Of a DNA stretch of 64,000 bases, positions 49,176 to 62,493 are shown in pieces. The stretch's first letter is position 1; the number at the start of each line of letters is the position of its first letter. The translations under genes were made by a program, and so were the position numbers. The notes beneath the pieces were generated by a model. The model worked only from the letters and a program-made list of their open reading frames with translations. It did not search any database and was not told the origin of the DNA. Source of the DNA: Thunnus maccoyii (Eukaryota; Chordata; Actinopteri; Scombriformes; Scombridae); contig NC_056554.1 of NCBI RefSeq assembly GCF_910596095.1, forward strand, positions 310,001 through 374,000, read 5' to 3'.

Positions 49176-52100
49176 AAATGGAAAATAAACAGAAATTGTG
49201 TGTACATAACCAATTTTTATTCATAGGATGGATAAAAAAACAAAACAAAAACAACAATTTCCTGCCATTGTCTAACACAGTGGAATTTCTGGACTGAGGA
49301 AAATGACTCGTTGCTGATAAAACCCAATCAGTGTACTTATTAACAATCACGCTCTATAGATTTAACTTTATGTCCTAATTTATATTGTAGCTTTGACCTT
49401 GATTTATATATTAATATATGTGTGTTTCCTTCATAGAAGGCCTAAGACATAAGTGAGGTAAGCAGCTGTTAGGAAATGAGGAAATTGGAAAAATTCTTAT
49501 TTTATGTACTGTCTTTATGTTTTTACATTGCACCAAAGGACTGCTTAAACATTGTTGAAAAGAGTGGCATTGAAAGGGTTAATCTGCCAGTTGGAGGAGG
49601 GAGGTGGAGCCTGGATTGGCTGACAGGCCTTAAAACAGGATTGGGTTTAGGTGTGAATCCCTTATCCCTGACCTGCTGCACAGCACTGAGTTCCTCTGTT
49701 TGATGAGTTATTTGACTGCGTGAATATACAAAACCAGTCTACTAACAGTCATAAAAATCATCACTACTGAACTGAACTGAACTATCAATTCAATTTGATC
49801 CATTAATCTCAGACTCTCTCTGTGTGTGACCGCACTCCCATAATGTTTAACCTTATCTGCAACAATCCTGTCATCAGTCCATATTATTTTACAACCACCT
49901 GGGATCTAATGACTACCAAGACTGTGTGTTGTTGTGTGTTGTCTTGGCAACAGTTTATTCCAATGTTTCTGAAGCCCCTACAGAGAACTGAGTGGGTGGT
50001 ACATGCCAAATTTCCACTGACAAGCTTATATGGAATGTACCAAATCTTGAGGGGATGTGGGGGTTATGTGAAGTTAAGTAAACAGATGTGTTGATGCATC
50101 TTTATATTTTAGGCAACACTGTCTGAACAAACGGCAGGATGACGTGTAGTCGCAACAGTGGTAAAACAAAAGTCTTATAATAACTTCTGAGGTCACTGAC
50201 CCACTGCTCAAAGCTATTATCCTGTCATTTGTGCGGCTGTGTCTGAGCACGCACTCACATTTCCAAGTTATTAGTGGGAACTTTGTATTATGTGCTTTAA
50301 CAAGGCAATTAAAGGGCAACAACACTTAAACAGCACTAACAGGATGCAGAGATACAGTCATCAGAGTTCAAGAAACAAGGCAAAAAGTACAAAGCACAAG
50401 AGAAAGATAAAAAGCAGAAGACAATGACATCAGGGTAGTCTAGTTCCTAAACCATGTCATCTCAGTTAATAGCCTGGATTTGTCCTTTGCTTTGGTGTCA
50501 TAGTAAGACAGCAGGTATGTCAGTCTGCTAAACTTTATGCACAGTTTCAGAACAATCATAGGAGCTTTGTTAAGAGACATGATGGAACTAACCCTATTTT
50601 CATCATCTTTAACATCTCATCTTTGACGATTTAGCCAAAAAGCTGGCAGTGTCAGTTATCTTTGATAACCTTATTTCAAGGGGAATTAAAGAGAATTTCT
50701 TCATTAATGACTTTGTAGGAGGACATTTTTGTCTTTGAGAGCTGGAGTGGGCGTGTTACTCTGGGCATTGGTGTTACGGTAAAATATGTTTCAAGGAGTC
50801 CAGTTTTAGTCTGAAGGCTTATCAGACACCAAAACACTGCACAGGCAGTTTATAATATTATGAGACAGGATATTACAATTCATCTCAACGACCACAATCA
50901 CTTAAAATAGTCTACCATTCCAGATGAAGTCGCACTGGGTTGCAGTAAATGCTGAACCAGGTAAAATGTTTGACATATGACCTTATGATGTTTTGGCACT
51001 ACTTTCCTGATCTCTCAACAAGACCACTGTCTTTTTTATGTCTTTGCAATCTAAACTCAATGAATTGTAGCAATAGGGATAACAGCACAAACAGTGTCTA
51101 CAACACACATGGCTAATCACTGGGTCAAGTGACCTCTGTCTGATTTTTGGAAAGAAACAGAAATCGTCAGAGGCAGCCCCCCCAAATTCTGACATTGAAA
51201 AGATGTGGGGAGAGGGGGTTTTAGATGCTGTGAGAAAACCTTAGATCACTCAACCACCACTACAATACTTTGTTGTTCCATATTAATGAGTAAGTAACAC
51301 CACTCTGTAACTGTAGTAGATGTACATTTGGTCTGCAAATCACCATCTAGCCCAGTATCTCAAAAATATCTTCATATTGGACGATTCCACACCTCAAGCA
51401 ACATTCAGTGCAAATGTAGGAAGTATTGCATCCTTTATGTAGAGAGACAGAATTAAAGGGTGTGCAGGTCAATGTGGTGGATGGGTGTGTAGCACCCAGG
51501 AGACCAGAGTTTGTGTCCTGTCAATGTCTAACGATTAACCACAAAATTTCCCTACACTCAACCATACTGTAGTTTCCATGCACTGATATTGTAGAAGGAA
51601 ATCATCTTTTAAAAATTGTCATTGAACATAATCCAGGATTTGCAGAATCACCAATATCAATGTCTACCTGGTGTTAGAGTTTTTTGTCAGGAGTGATTCT
51701 GTTACTCTGGATAATCCACAGATTCTCATCTGCTATTTCTTTGGCAGAAAGTAGTTCTAATGATGATTGTCATTGTATTTTGTTGATTATCCAGAGAAAC
51801 TGGGACACTGTTTCTGGAAAGAGATATGACTGTTATTGTAATTTTTCAAAACTGTGAGCATCATAAACTAATTTCCATTCACCTTCATTGTATTGGTGGT
51901 GAAGGCAAAAATCTCAGAGACAGATACCTCAAAACCTGGGCTAATAAAACCAGAACTATCTGCATGGAAAGGTACCACCAGAGTGAAGAGAGAAAACATG
52001 TTTGTTGTGGGTGACCCTCCCTGTCTTTCCTCCCTTAACACCTTAGTATTTGAAATGGCTCAACACCCTCTGAAAATCCTAGTTTGTCCTCTACTCACTG

Positions 52101-52589
52101 AAGGAAATCAAAACCTTAGACATTAAACACATTCCATAACTGAGGCACCTAAGGGAAGCTCTTATTGGCTTTGCTTTTTAACTTCTAAGACAAGTGGTTT
52201 TAATCAGAATTTTTTCTGCCTGAGGCCTCATTCCACATAGATGGAAGAGGTATGTTAATTCCCGTTCTCTGTCCTGTCTACCAGATGCTTGGTGAGTAGT
52301 GGGATAAGGAATGCTGGTATCCCGGACCAAATTTGGTGTTTTGATGTGTCACTCCCCAAAGTGAGAGTCAAGAGAGTGATTGTATATTACGCTAATGTTA
52401 GAGTCCCACTCAGTAACATTAACTTCTGTGACTGGTGGTAAAAATCATTAAAATAATAAAAGGTGATCTTCGTGGAAGCATGAATGTGTGTAAAATTGCT
52501 ATTTTAGCTTCAGGGTGGCACTAGCAGAGAGCAACCTGCTCATTAGATTCAGTTATTTCTTGGTGGCTTCACATCAACTTTTAAATGCT

Positions 52590-52792
52590 GTTTTGCACAA
52601 AATGACTGTGTGGAGACCCTGTGGATTTTGGCCTCCATCATTTACATTAAAAGCACATTTGAAGGGGATCTTTTGATAGCCAGTATGTACAGGAGGAATG
52701 ATTACAGCGAGGAAAACCTCTCTCACTTTTCATATGAACATTTGACTGTTGTTTTAAGACACACTTTTAAAATTGTGAACCTGTCCTTATAA
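52590..52792 (-). repeat. Second copy of the palindromic MITE family
   Basis: Contains GTGGATTTTGGCCTCCATCA, AGGAGGAATGATTACAGCGA and AATTGTGAACCTGTCCTTAT, the complement of the left half of the element at 18685-18967. It is truncated to one arm. Confidence 0.75.
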
Positions 52793-53305
52793 GCCAACAT
52801 TAGAATCTCACATGTTTTTACCAAAGATCACAATAGATTAGGCTAGACTAAAGTACTTATTCATGAGAAAATGAAACAAAAAAATTACACCCATTTCCTT
52901 TACAGCCACCCAGACTTTTTCTTCAGGAGAATCACAAGTCATGTAATGGTGCAGCCCCTGGCTGTCAGCCAACTGATGATTTATCAATTTCAAACATTCA
53001 ATGACCCAGAGGGATCCATGTATAAAAAACATGACTGCACCTTCCCTCTGAGGACACCATACTTCCTGTACATGCCAGAGTGATGTGTGTGTGCGTTTGA
53101 ACAAGACAGGGAAAACCATTAAGTGAATTTCCAAATGAGCTCTGTCATGCTTTTGGGCAAAAGAGACAGACAGACAGAGAGAGAGGAAAGTGAGTGTGGG
53201 AGGGAGAGTGGATGTGTGTGTTCATGAAAAGGAAGCCTATCCAGACAGTGTCAGATGACATCATCATCACTAATAACTTCTGTGTGTGTGTGCGTGCGTA
53301 GGTGG

Positions 53306-53367
53306 GGGGCGGGGCTTCAGACCATACAGCTCTACACTATAAAAAGAAAGAAAGTCATTCAGACATT
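53306..53367 (+). promoter_or_regulatory. serpine1 core promoter: GC box and TATA box
   Basis: GGGGCGGGG at 53306-53314 is an Sp1-type GC box. TATAAAAA at 53338-53345 lies about 30 bases before the inferred start near 53368. The gene's non-coding first exon and donor follow directly, which supports the call. Confidence 0.7.
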
Positions 53368-53458
53368 CAGACTCAAGCAGCAGCCACAGCAGAGACGGAA
53401 ACCGAAGCTGTAATAACAGAGACCATCTCTACTACATCTCACACACTTCAACTGCAAG
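53368..53458 (+). other. serpine1: serpine1 exon 1 (5' UTR)
   Basis: Runs from the inferred start to CTGCAAG|GTAAGC. It has no in-frame start for the serpin; mammalian SERPINE1 also has a non-coding first exon. The following intron is 2.3 kb (53459-55780), empty apart from a (CA)n tract at about 54782-54811 and a hAT-like fragment at 54027. Confidence 0.65.
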
Positions 53459-54026
53459 GTAAGCACTATAAATGGAATAAACAGTCAGAACCTAACTTAA
53501 CTCTTTAAATATTCTATTCATATTACTGAGAAATGAGCGTGTAAACACAAGAAGTCATTAGAGTTATAAGACTGTGTCAAAACGTTTAGAAGGTGTGTCA
53601 GTTGGTTATATCTTGCTGCCTCAAAGATGCTTAAAATAACTGATGCTTCTAATGCCAAAAAGTCCAGAAATACAGTTTAAATGCACGGTTTAAACATCAG
53701 TGTGGGCAAAATCAGGACCTAAAGTCAGTCTAAGATTCTATTTAGAGCAACAAATTTTCTTCTCTAAATTGAGTAAGATATAATCTTCATTTATGTTGCA
53801 TTATTTTTTCTGTCTTATTTACTGTATGTTTGTGTGTATTTATTGGTTTATTTCATTATGGTAAATATTTATTTGACCTAAGAGAAGTCACATTGAAATA
53901 CATTTATTTAAAAATATGCAAAGATAGCTACAGCCATCATTTCTACTAGTACTGGTGGAATTATAGTCATTATTATACCCATACATTACTTATCAATTCA
54001 TTTTATACTAGATTTAACACTAGCAG

Positions 54027-54200
54027 TGGTGGAAGATAACTTTGTACATTCACTCAAGTTTTTACTTGAGTATTTCCATTTTATGCACCTTTATACTTAT
54101 ATGCTACTAACTGACAGCTTACTAGTTAATTTGCAGATTCAGATTTTAGGGGTGTTCTAACAAAATCAGGAGCTGCATCCTGATCAGGAGCCGCCATGTT
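54027..54200 (+). repeat. hAT-like MITE end in serpine1 intron 1
   Basis: CAGTGGTGGAAGATAACTTT, then ACATTCACTCAAGTTTTTAC is the start of a very common teleost non-autonomous hAT family. The other end is not evident. Confidence 0.6.
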
Positions 54201-55781
54201 GGAATCAGTGTCAGTCTAATGTTTTATTTAGAGCAACAAAGTAAAGACATCTTTATTAAGTATTTTTGTGTTACATGCATATGATAAAACAAACAAAAAC
54301 AGAATGCAAGTAAAAAAAAAATAAGGGTTATGAAAACAATTCCACATTGAAGCTACAAACTATTAAGTACAAGCTGTGTAGTTTTTGGATAGTGTGAATA
54401 ACCACCTTAAAAAGGTGCACCAGTAATCAAATTATGCATATTATTATACCTATATGTGAATTAACACTTCACTTTATACTAGATTTACTTAACACTATAT
54501 TTATTCATCTAATACCACAAAGGTGAAGTGGTGCGCAACTGGGAGATCAAACTGTGTGTAATTCTCTGTGGTGAGCAATAACGGCATGTTTGTTCAGAGC
54601 TGGAAGTGAGTAGTTAGGCAAAGACAGACTGAGGTCATAGTGTTGACCTTTGACCCAGCACCAGCTCTGTGATGCTGCTGGCATGTAAAGCTGCACCTAT
54701 GCAGTGTTAATGCCTGCAGTGGAAAACCAATATTACTGACACACAGATTTTCCAGTTAACACACTGACATGAACATGAGTCACACACACACACACACGCA
54801 CACACACACACTTGTGATGCAGTATAGCAGTAAGGACATTCACTGACAACATTTGTGCTTGCACAACATTTAAAGGGTTAGTTCAACTATTTAAGATGGT
54901 ATCCTAGATTAGAAATGAAGAATCTGAATATCTGAGATGATGCAGTAAATTATTTGAAGTTGAGTTAAATAGGATAGAGGGGTTTATAATTAGACCTGGC
55001 TGATATAGGGATTATATAATAGAGGCACAGTTTAAAGGAGGGGTAGATGGAATAAACAGAATGTTAAACTGATGGAATGATGTCTAACTAATATGAATGA
55101 TCGCTGAATCAACAGGTTAGTCATGTTGTTCATTTGTATTCATTTGTTTTGTTAATACTGGCATGTTTACTGGCATACCAGTAATTATGCCAAAGTTTGG
55201 TTTTTGTTTGTAATTAAATCTTTGTTACAGTCAGCTTACTAATGTGGAATCATTTCCGGTGTCATTGAGCGAAGTTAATTTTCTTTCAACTCCCAAAAGA
55301 AAACTGTTTAGAGTTACTCTATTACTCACTGTTCCTTCTCAATAAGAAACAGAAACACTGCACTCACTGACAAATGTGTGTTTCACTTCCAACTCTTTTG
55401 GGCAAAAGGCATTTAAGTCTGTCTATACTGTCTATTTAAATAGAGGTTTGAATAGACAGTATTGGGCAACATTTTGTCCATCCAACACATTTGCTGAGCT
55501 TTTGCTCTCCTTTGGAATAAGGTGCTATATTTACTCTCTCACGATTGACGCATTTTACATGTTTGTGCAAAGAAGAGTAGGGGCAGGTTTTATTAACCCA
55601 GTGACTATTGGCATTCAGTGCATGTTTGAGAAAAAAGCATTTTTTCAATTGACTAAAAGGTTTTACCTTTAGGTTTTAAATTCAAGTGTACTTGAGGCAC
55701 ACTAAATCAGAATTTAAACCAACCAGCATTTGTGACAAAAAAATATCACAATCAAACTTACCATCTTATTTCTTTCCCAGG

Positions 55782-58700
55782 ATGCTTTGCGTGTATATTT
55801 TCCTGTTGCTAACCCTGAGCAGAGTGGGGCTGGGCTCCCTACAGGATAAACAGACTGACTTTGGCCTGAAGGTCTTCTCCCAGCTAGCCCAGGGCTCCGT
55901 GGACCAGAACGTAGCCTTCTCCCCGTATGGGGTGGCCTCCGTCCTGGCCATGGCCCAGCTGGGTGCTGCTGGAAGCACCCGTAAGGCCTTAAATACTGCA
56001 ATGGGCTTTTCACTGCAAGGTGAGTCATACAGTAGTTAAGAGAAGATGGTTTGAGGATTCTTTTAGGAAATGGGACTAACAGCAAACCATAACAGTGTAC
56101 AGAAAAAAATAATAATTTAGAATATAATTGTACAATAGTTTCAACTTTTTATTTTTATGCTGAGTGCAACAATAAAGAAAAAAAAAATCACTTTATATTG
56201 AGTGCAATGCTTAGCAGCCATATACAGGTGCATGTACTGTATGCACCCAGTTGTGACTGTCCTGTAGCACCCTGTACAGGCCCACCAGTCTCACTGTAGC
56301 TGTAGAACAGAAATTTATAATATGTGACAGAAATAACAATTAGAATAGGAATAAAAGGAATTGCATCACAAATTGCATTAGAAAACTAAAAAATAAAAAT
56401 AAGAAAAACCAAGGTTAATACAATATAATCATAAGCTTATACATTGGTGTATTATTGCAGCAGTTAAATTGGTGTATTATTGGTGAGCGCATTAAACCGT
56501 TTTCTCCGCTCTCCTGCAGAGAGAGGGATGTCTAGGCAGCAGCGTCTCCTGCAGCGGGACCTTTCCAGTGAAGAGGGTGTGGAGATAGCCAGCGGGGTGA
56601 TGGTGGAGAGGAAGATGAGCTTGGAGAAGGGATACCGCCGGGCTCTGTCCAAGGCCTTCCAGACCCACCCTCACCAGGTGGACTTCACCAAGCCAGACCA
56701 GGCTGTCGGCATCATCAACTCATGGGTCTCAGACCACACTGCAGGTACTCACAATAACCAGCTAACAGCATGCCATCTTCTCCAAAGACACCCTCAACTT
56801 TGTTTGAAGGGGGCTGCTTTCTTTGCTTCCATCTTTTGAAACCTTTGTGATTTATATTTTGTATTTTCTTCTGTAGGTGCCATCCCTGAGTTCTTGGCAT
56901 CTGGATCTCTGACTGATGAGACTCGCCTGGTTCTCCTTAATGCCCTTCACTTCCAGGGCCTGTGGAAGGTTCCCTTTGACCCCAAACTGACACAGGAGAG
57001 GATGTTCCACTGTGCCAATGGCAGCACCGTGCCTGTGCACATGATGAGACTTACCCACCGCTTCAACTACGGTAGGCTGAACACGCTGACTCAGTGCAGA
57101 TCTCAGTTTGATGCTGGATGACAGAAAGTCTATTTGCTACTTAGAAAAATACATATATCTCATTCTCATCAATCAACAGGTGAGTTTGTGACTGCTGATG
57201 GTGTGGACTATGATGTAATCGAGGTGCCATATGAGGGCGACTCACTGAGCATGCTGCTGGTGTCACCCTTTGAGCCTGAGGTGCCATTGAGCGTACTCAG
57301 TGCAGATCTGAGCAACCAGAGGATTCAGCAGTGGCGAACAGAGCTGAGGAACGTCAAAAGACAGCTGGCCATGCCCAGGTGAGGCAGACATTAGACATTA
57401 GACTGTCCTGTATGAGGGTAGATAACAGTGTAGTGTAGTTTTCTGGGTTGTTTGTGTCATATTGATTCTTCCATGGCTACCAGCCTTAAGCAACGAGTAT
57501 GAAATGTTAATTTTTGTGTTTTTTTGCAGGTTTACTCTGAACTCTGAGGTGAATTTGAAGACTGCTCTCCTTAACATGGGTCTGGGAGACATGTTCAACC
57601 TGGCTACAGCTGACTTCACACGCATCACCAGTAAGTTATAGAGTGAGGGTATAGAGTTTGTCTTCACCACACACCATAAATAAGACAATTAACTTAGGAC
57701 AGATAATCAACAAACAACATGACTCTAAAAAACATAGATGCAGTTTTAAAAAGTCCTAAAAATACAGAAAGAGGCTAAATGCAAAATGTAATTAAAGACA
57801 GAGGCACAAGGAGGCTGCATTCAGTACTGTAAATGCATTATCAGGAAGAACTTGCTGTACACGTTTATTCTGGCTCTTACTGGTCTACAGCGCCTCCTTA
57901 AGGGTAAAAGCTCAAAGTTCAAGTGCAAAGAATGAGAGGGATTACATGGTATGACAAGCTTTGCTCCTAGTATTTAATTATTAGTTGCATCTGAGGCTTC
58001 CGTATCATTTAACAACCTGTATATGCATTAACTAATATCAGCAGTTTCCCTTTATTTCAAACATTGAAGTGTCCATACCACACAACCACATTACAGACTA
58101 CAGTAAAGTGCATTCAGATGAACTATGTATCTAATCTCTCTGTGTTTCTGCCCTCCAGCTGATGAGAGACTGTGTGTTTCAAAGGTCCTGCAGAGGGTGA
58201 AGATCGAAGTGAATGAGCAAGGAACCAAAGGAGCAGCTGCAACAGGTAGGCTCAATACTGAATCACATACACACACACACACACACTAAAGGTATCAATT
58301 TGTTTCATGTGAAAAAAGTGAATGTTTGAGTCAAATAAAACCCATCATCTTATAAATTGGAATTAATCTTTAAGCAAAGCTGCAGTCAAAGCCAGAAACC
58401 CCTGATAAAAACAAGTTTATAATTATTTTATCCACGCAAATGAAACTTGTATTCAAAATGTACAGAAGAACCACATCCAGTACCGCATACTCGTGACATA
58501 TTGACACACTCATATATAGTGAAAGTCATGTAATTTTTTGTAATTAGTGATTTAGCAGCTTACAAAATAGTACAGTTAAAATGTGACAATTGTACCATAG
58601 TTTGCCTGGGGGGCTGCACACATTACAGACACTGACCTGTTTGTATGTTTCCTCTCTCTGTTAGCTGCTGTGATGTTTTCTCGTATGGCAGTGGAGGAGA

Positions 58701-58893
58701 TCACTCTGGACCGACCGTTCCTCTTCCTCATCCAGCACAAACACACAGGTAACACTCTTATTATGTTTTAATATGAAATGTCAATTTACAATACCATTGA
58801 GCAGTGCAGGTGGAGCAGGTGGTTTATGTAATGTTTCCCTTCCTGTGTGCAGGTGCTGTTCTGTTCATGGGTCAGTTCAATAACCCACTCTAA
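55782..58893 (+). CDS. serpine1: Plasminogen activator inhibitor-1 (serpin E1), complete
   Basis: Secreted serine protease inhibitor that traps tPA and uPA and so restrains fibrinolysis. Coding exons: 55782-56019, 56520-56744, 56877-57071, 57180-57378, 57530-57630, 58159-58245, 58665-58748, 58853-58893. All have GT-AG borders and keep frame: 1170 bases, 389 residues (human 402). Signal peptide MLCVYIFLLLTLSRVGLG. Then VAFSPYGVASVLAMAQLGAA, the serpin hallmark; NALHFQGLWKVPFDP; hinge NEQGTKGAAATA; reactive loop FSRMAVEEI with P1-P1' Arg-Met as in PAI-1; and DRPFLFLIQH, GAVLFMGQFNNP at the C terminus. Arg-Met followed by A-x-E-E-I favours serpine1 over serpine2 or serpine3. The start follows the acceptor CCCAG|G by one base. 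No defects are seen. Confidence 0.95.
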
Positions 58894-59285
58894 ACAGCGG
58901 CCTTCATTCCACTGTGCCAGACTACTGCTGCTCATATGCCACATGATGACCATACATATGATGACCACACCAGACCAACAGGATTCATGTGGCTGCTTAT
59001 GACATTATCGACTTATTTTACTGGACATTTTATTTATAATGTGCCTAATGCAAGAGGACAAAGTGACACACCTATTTGACATGACTGAGACATTCTTTGT
59101 AAAGAGTTTATGTTTGCTGTTAATTTATTTCTCTGAATGTTTTATGGTTGACTAGACAGTACGAAATATGAAGGAAAGTGAGATTTTTTTTGTGTGACAC
59201 AACAGACACTGATGCACTTCACAGAGAGAGATGTTACTGCAGACAGAATGATGGCTGCATTAGTGCCAATAAAGATGTATTTTTT
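58894..59285 (+). other. serpine1: serpine1 3' UTR
   Basis: Follows the TAA at 58891-58893. AU-rich patches (AATTTATTT, TTTTATTTATAA) resemble the instability elements known in mammalian PAI-1 mRNA. Their function here is inference. The end is set by the first poly(A) signal. Confidence 0.6.
59268..59273 (+). terminator. Poly(A) signal AATAAA of serpine1
   Basis: GCCAATAAAGATG is followed by T/GT-rich sequence (TGTATTTTTT, then TGTTTGTATTT). A weaker ATTAAA at 59358-59363 could give a longer 3' UTR. Confidence 0.7.
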
Positions 59286-59639
59286 ATCTGTTTTTACTGT
59301 TGATTATAATGTCTATTTTTGTGTTATTATGTTTGTATTTTTGTAGTATTTATATTTATTAAAGTACAATGTTTTTACAAAGCTGCAGTCTCAGTGATCA
59401 CTGTAGTATTGAGTAGATAGATGTGGAAGGTCAACACTGACCCCTTGTGTCCAAATAGCCCAAATTCATAACTTCACAACAGTTACCAGATTGGGTGGTT
59501 TTGGTGGGTATTTTTGGGCATACTGTGATAATTTGGGCAACATTTTGCACCATTTGAGCAGTTTCCACTGATGAAGAGTTTGACTATATTCCAAATAAGT
59601 TCAGCAGTTCAGCAGGCTCAGTTTGACACGCAATGACTG

Positions 59640-59830
59640 CTAATTGAAGAAGAAGAAGAAGTATTCAGATCCTTTTCTTAAGTAAAAGTACCAATACATC
59701 GATGTAAAAATACTCCATTACAAGTAAAAGTCCTGCATGAAAAATCCTGCACCAGTAAAAGTACATAAGTATTATGAGCTTGATGTAGTTAAAGTATTGC
59801 AGTAAAAGTAGTGGTTTGGTCCCTCTGACT
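59640..59830 (+). repeat. hAT-like MITE fragment
   Basis: GAAGAAGTATTCAGATCCTT, AAGTAAAAGTACCAATAC, ACTCCATTACAAGTAAAAGT and CCTGCATGAAAAATCCTGC are diagnostic words of a widespread fish non-autonomous family. Only one end is seen. Confidence 0.65.
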
Positions 59831-59859
59831 GATATATTATTATATATGACATCATTAGA

Positions 59860-61130
59860 TTAGATAAGAGGAGGAAAGGAGCAAAAAAAGAAGTTAAAAT
59901 TAAAATAAATTCAGTAAAAATACAAGATTAAAAAAAAAATCCAAAATAAAAGATAATACTGCCACCTTAATGATGATATTGATACAATAATAACAATGAT
60001 AGCAACAAAAATAACAGTAGTGGGTATGTGTGTGTGTGTGTGCGCCAGTGAGTGAGTGAATGTATTATATAGAATGACTGATTATTATAAAAAAAAAAAT
60101 AAGTAAGTAAATAAAAAAAAAATAGAATTAGAATTAAATTCTAACAACATTAACTTTCCCATTCTCTTTAAATGTATTTTTTCTTGTGTGTTATACTAAT
60201 TCATTTATTTCTTCTTCTTGTTCTTATTGTTGTTACCGGGTTGTTTGAAAAGGGCAATAATTTGTCTACCAGTCACTATACTTATTTATGGACAGGGTGC
60301 GATTTGTAAAAAAATGAGGGGGGGGTTGAAATGTTTTTATTCATGAAGATAAATCAGAACCACAGTGCTCATATATAGACTATGAAACCTATTAGGCTAT
60401 TTTTTGCAACAGTAACATTTATAAAATAATTATGAATTTTAATAAAACAATTACAGAATTTGAACTTGACCACCACATTTGCAGGAATATTTTAATCAAT
60501 TTTTTAAAATTTAACTCATCAAGTAGGACACATAGGATCAAATATAACAAAACAAAAGGTTAAATGCTCATCTAACATACAAGAATTAAATCCCTTGAAT
60601 CCCTTTCAGTACTGTGTATAGCACCACTCGGCCAGACATGACAATACACTTAACATCATTCTTGTAAGTCACTTTTTAATTCAGCTCTATGTGCGGCATG
60701 CAGCAAACTTTAATATCGAATAGAAAAGGCAATTTCTGAAGAAACTGTGGTGTGAATGCTGGCTGTTTAAAGGCTGATGCTAAACTGGATTGCTGACTTT
60801 AATTTGGATGAAAAAGCTGAAGTAGTATGTATGAGTTGGAAAAGTGGGAAATTTTTTTTAAGTCTGAATGAGATTTAAAAGTTGTATGAAAGATGTGAGA
60901 CATTTTAAGGTTTGAATGGAGTATGAGTCAGTAGATAGGAGTTGACAATGCATGAAAAAGCAGCTGAAGCAGTATGAATAGTTAGTGGGAAGATTTCATT
61001 TGTAGTAAACTTGGGATTCACATATACAATTGAGTTCTGTGTGAACTTTTTTCACCCACAAACAGATAGCTGCATTACTGCAAACCTTTTTTGAAACCGC
61101 TAACCTTTGTGCAAATCTTCTTTATGTACT
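59860..61130. other. Intergenic sequence 3' of serpine1
   Basis: A/T-rich low-complexity DNA (59880-60125) then ordinary sequence. No gene recognised. Confidence 0.45.
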
Positions 61131-61138
61131 CACACATT

Positions 61139-62456
61139 GGGCCCTATCTTACACCCGGTGCAAAGCGACGCAAAGTGCAACGCAAGCGTCTTTTCTAGTT
61201 TAAGACCAACGCAGTTGTCATTTTCCCATCCAGCACCCACGTTGTTTAAATAGCAAATGCACTTGCGCCTATCTGAGCACCCATGGGCGTGTTGGTCTAA
61301 AAATGAGGTGCAGTCAGGCGTACTGTTGGCGCACTGCTATCTTGAGGTGGCAGGAAGTGATTGCGAGATTGACCAACAAAAACCTGGTCTGAAGTCAAGG
61401 CGCTGTATTTCACTGTTATTCCAAGGGCGCATTGTCAAGATAGTAATATGTGCCAAGATAGTAACATGCAAAATATTACAAATAAAAGAATTATAATGTG
61501 AAAGATTATTGTGTACATCAATATATTTTAAAAAATACATAATGGTGAGTCCAAATATTTATCAGAATTAGCTAATTGCAGTGATGACAGATGAAATTGT
61601 CTAATTATTTGACCAAACTGTGGCAATACACATAGGTATTTAAACAGACCCATCAGGTTGAGGGTGTCTGTCAAGACCCAGCACACAGATATGAACAACA
61701 GATCAGACATGGATCAACTTTCCTGCTACATCAATGCATGAGGACAAGGGGAACACATGGGGAAATAAATGAGGTCAAAACAATGATTAAACTAAAGAAG
61801 GAAAGAACTGTGGACAGCTTCTAGCTGCTGCTGGCAGCAGGATCAGCACCTTGGAGAGCTGATCAAATCCTGATAAGGCCATTTCTGAAGAAACTGTGGT
61901 GTGAATAAATAGTTAAATAAGTAAATAGTTGTGTGATGATTTTTTGTGTGATGATTTTTTACATGATTAAAATTAATGATTTAATTTTTGAACAATATTT
62001 AACAAATTTTCTTTAACAATTTTGAGATTACAGTGATCAGGTTTCCATACTTTCAGCAATTAAAACCCCTCTGATTTTACTTGTTACCTGGGGGAGAGAG
62101 GGTCTGGGAGTAGTAATGGATCGTATGCTTTCACTTTGTGCACCAGCAGATCTGTTTCCTCTGCAGAGAAGTGTTCCTTCTTACTACCTGGCAAATGTGC
62201 CATTATAATAGCAATCCACCAAAGTACAAACGCACCTGGCTTTTAAAGGGAATGGGAGATGTCATTCTCATTGGTTTATTGCATGTTATGCCCAAAACAA
62301 ACCCATGATTAATTAAGTGACTAAGGACAATCCTTTCGAACCATTCGCTTGGCGCTACGACCATTTTTTCTGCCATTAAACAAAAGTGGATTTGGACCCA
62401 CCGTAAATGCACTTGCGCCATGCGATTCAGACTGTGTGCTTAGATCATTAAAATAC
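61139..62456. mobile_element. DNA transposon remnant, about 1.3 kb
   Basis: Left end GGGCCCTATCTTACACCCGG. The right end CTTAGATCATTAAAATACGG is the decayed complement of the family's other terminus. Both flanks carry GCAAATGCACTTGCGCC-like subterminal words (61253, 62407). No transposase frame. I recognise the ends from fish non-autonomous elements, with family not fixed. Confidence 0.6.
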
Positions 62457-62493
62457 GGTTAGGGTTGGGCTTAGGGTTAGGGTTAGGGTTAGT
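62457..62493 (+). repeat. Interstitial telomere-like repeat (TTAGGG)n
   Basis: About six hexamers: GGTTAGGG, TTGGGC (variant), then three to four pure TTAGGG and TTAG. It lies exactly at the right end of the DNA transposon remnant. Confidence 0.85.

Larger units (their letters stand above)
47950..53150. other. Intergenic sequence upstream of serpine1
   Basis: Apart from the repeats listed separately, no gene is supported. The short open frames have no motif. The region may hold distal serpine1 enhancers but none can be identified by eye. Confidence 0.45.

Noticed and set aside
55714..56085. Minus-strand open frames across serpine1 exon 2
   Set aside because: They are antisense shadows of a well-supported serpin exon with conserved motifs on the plus strand.
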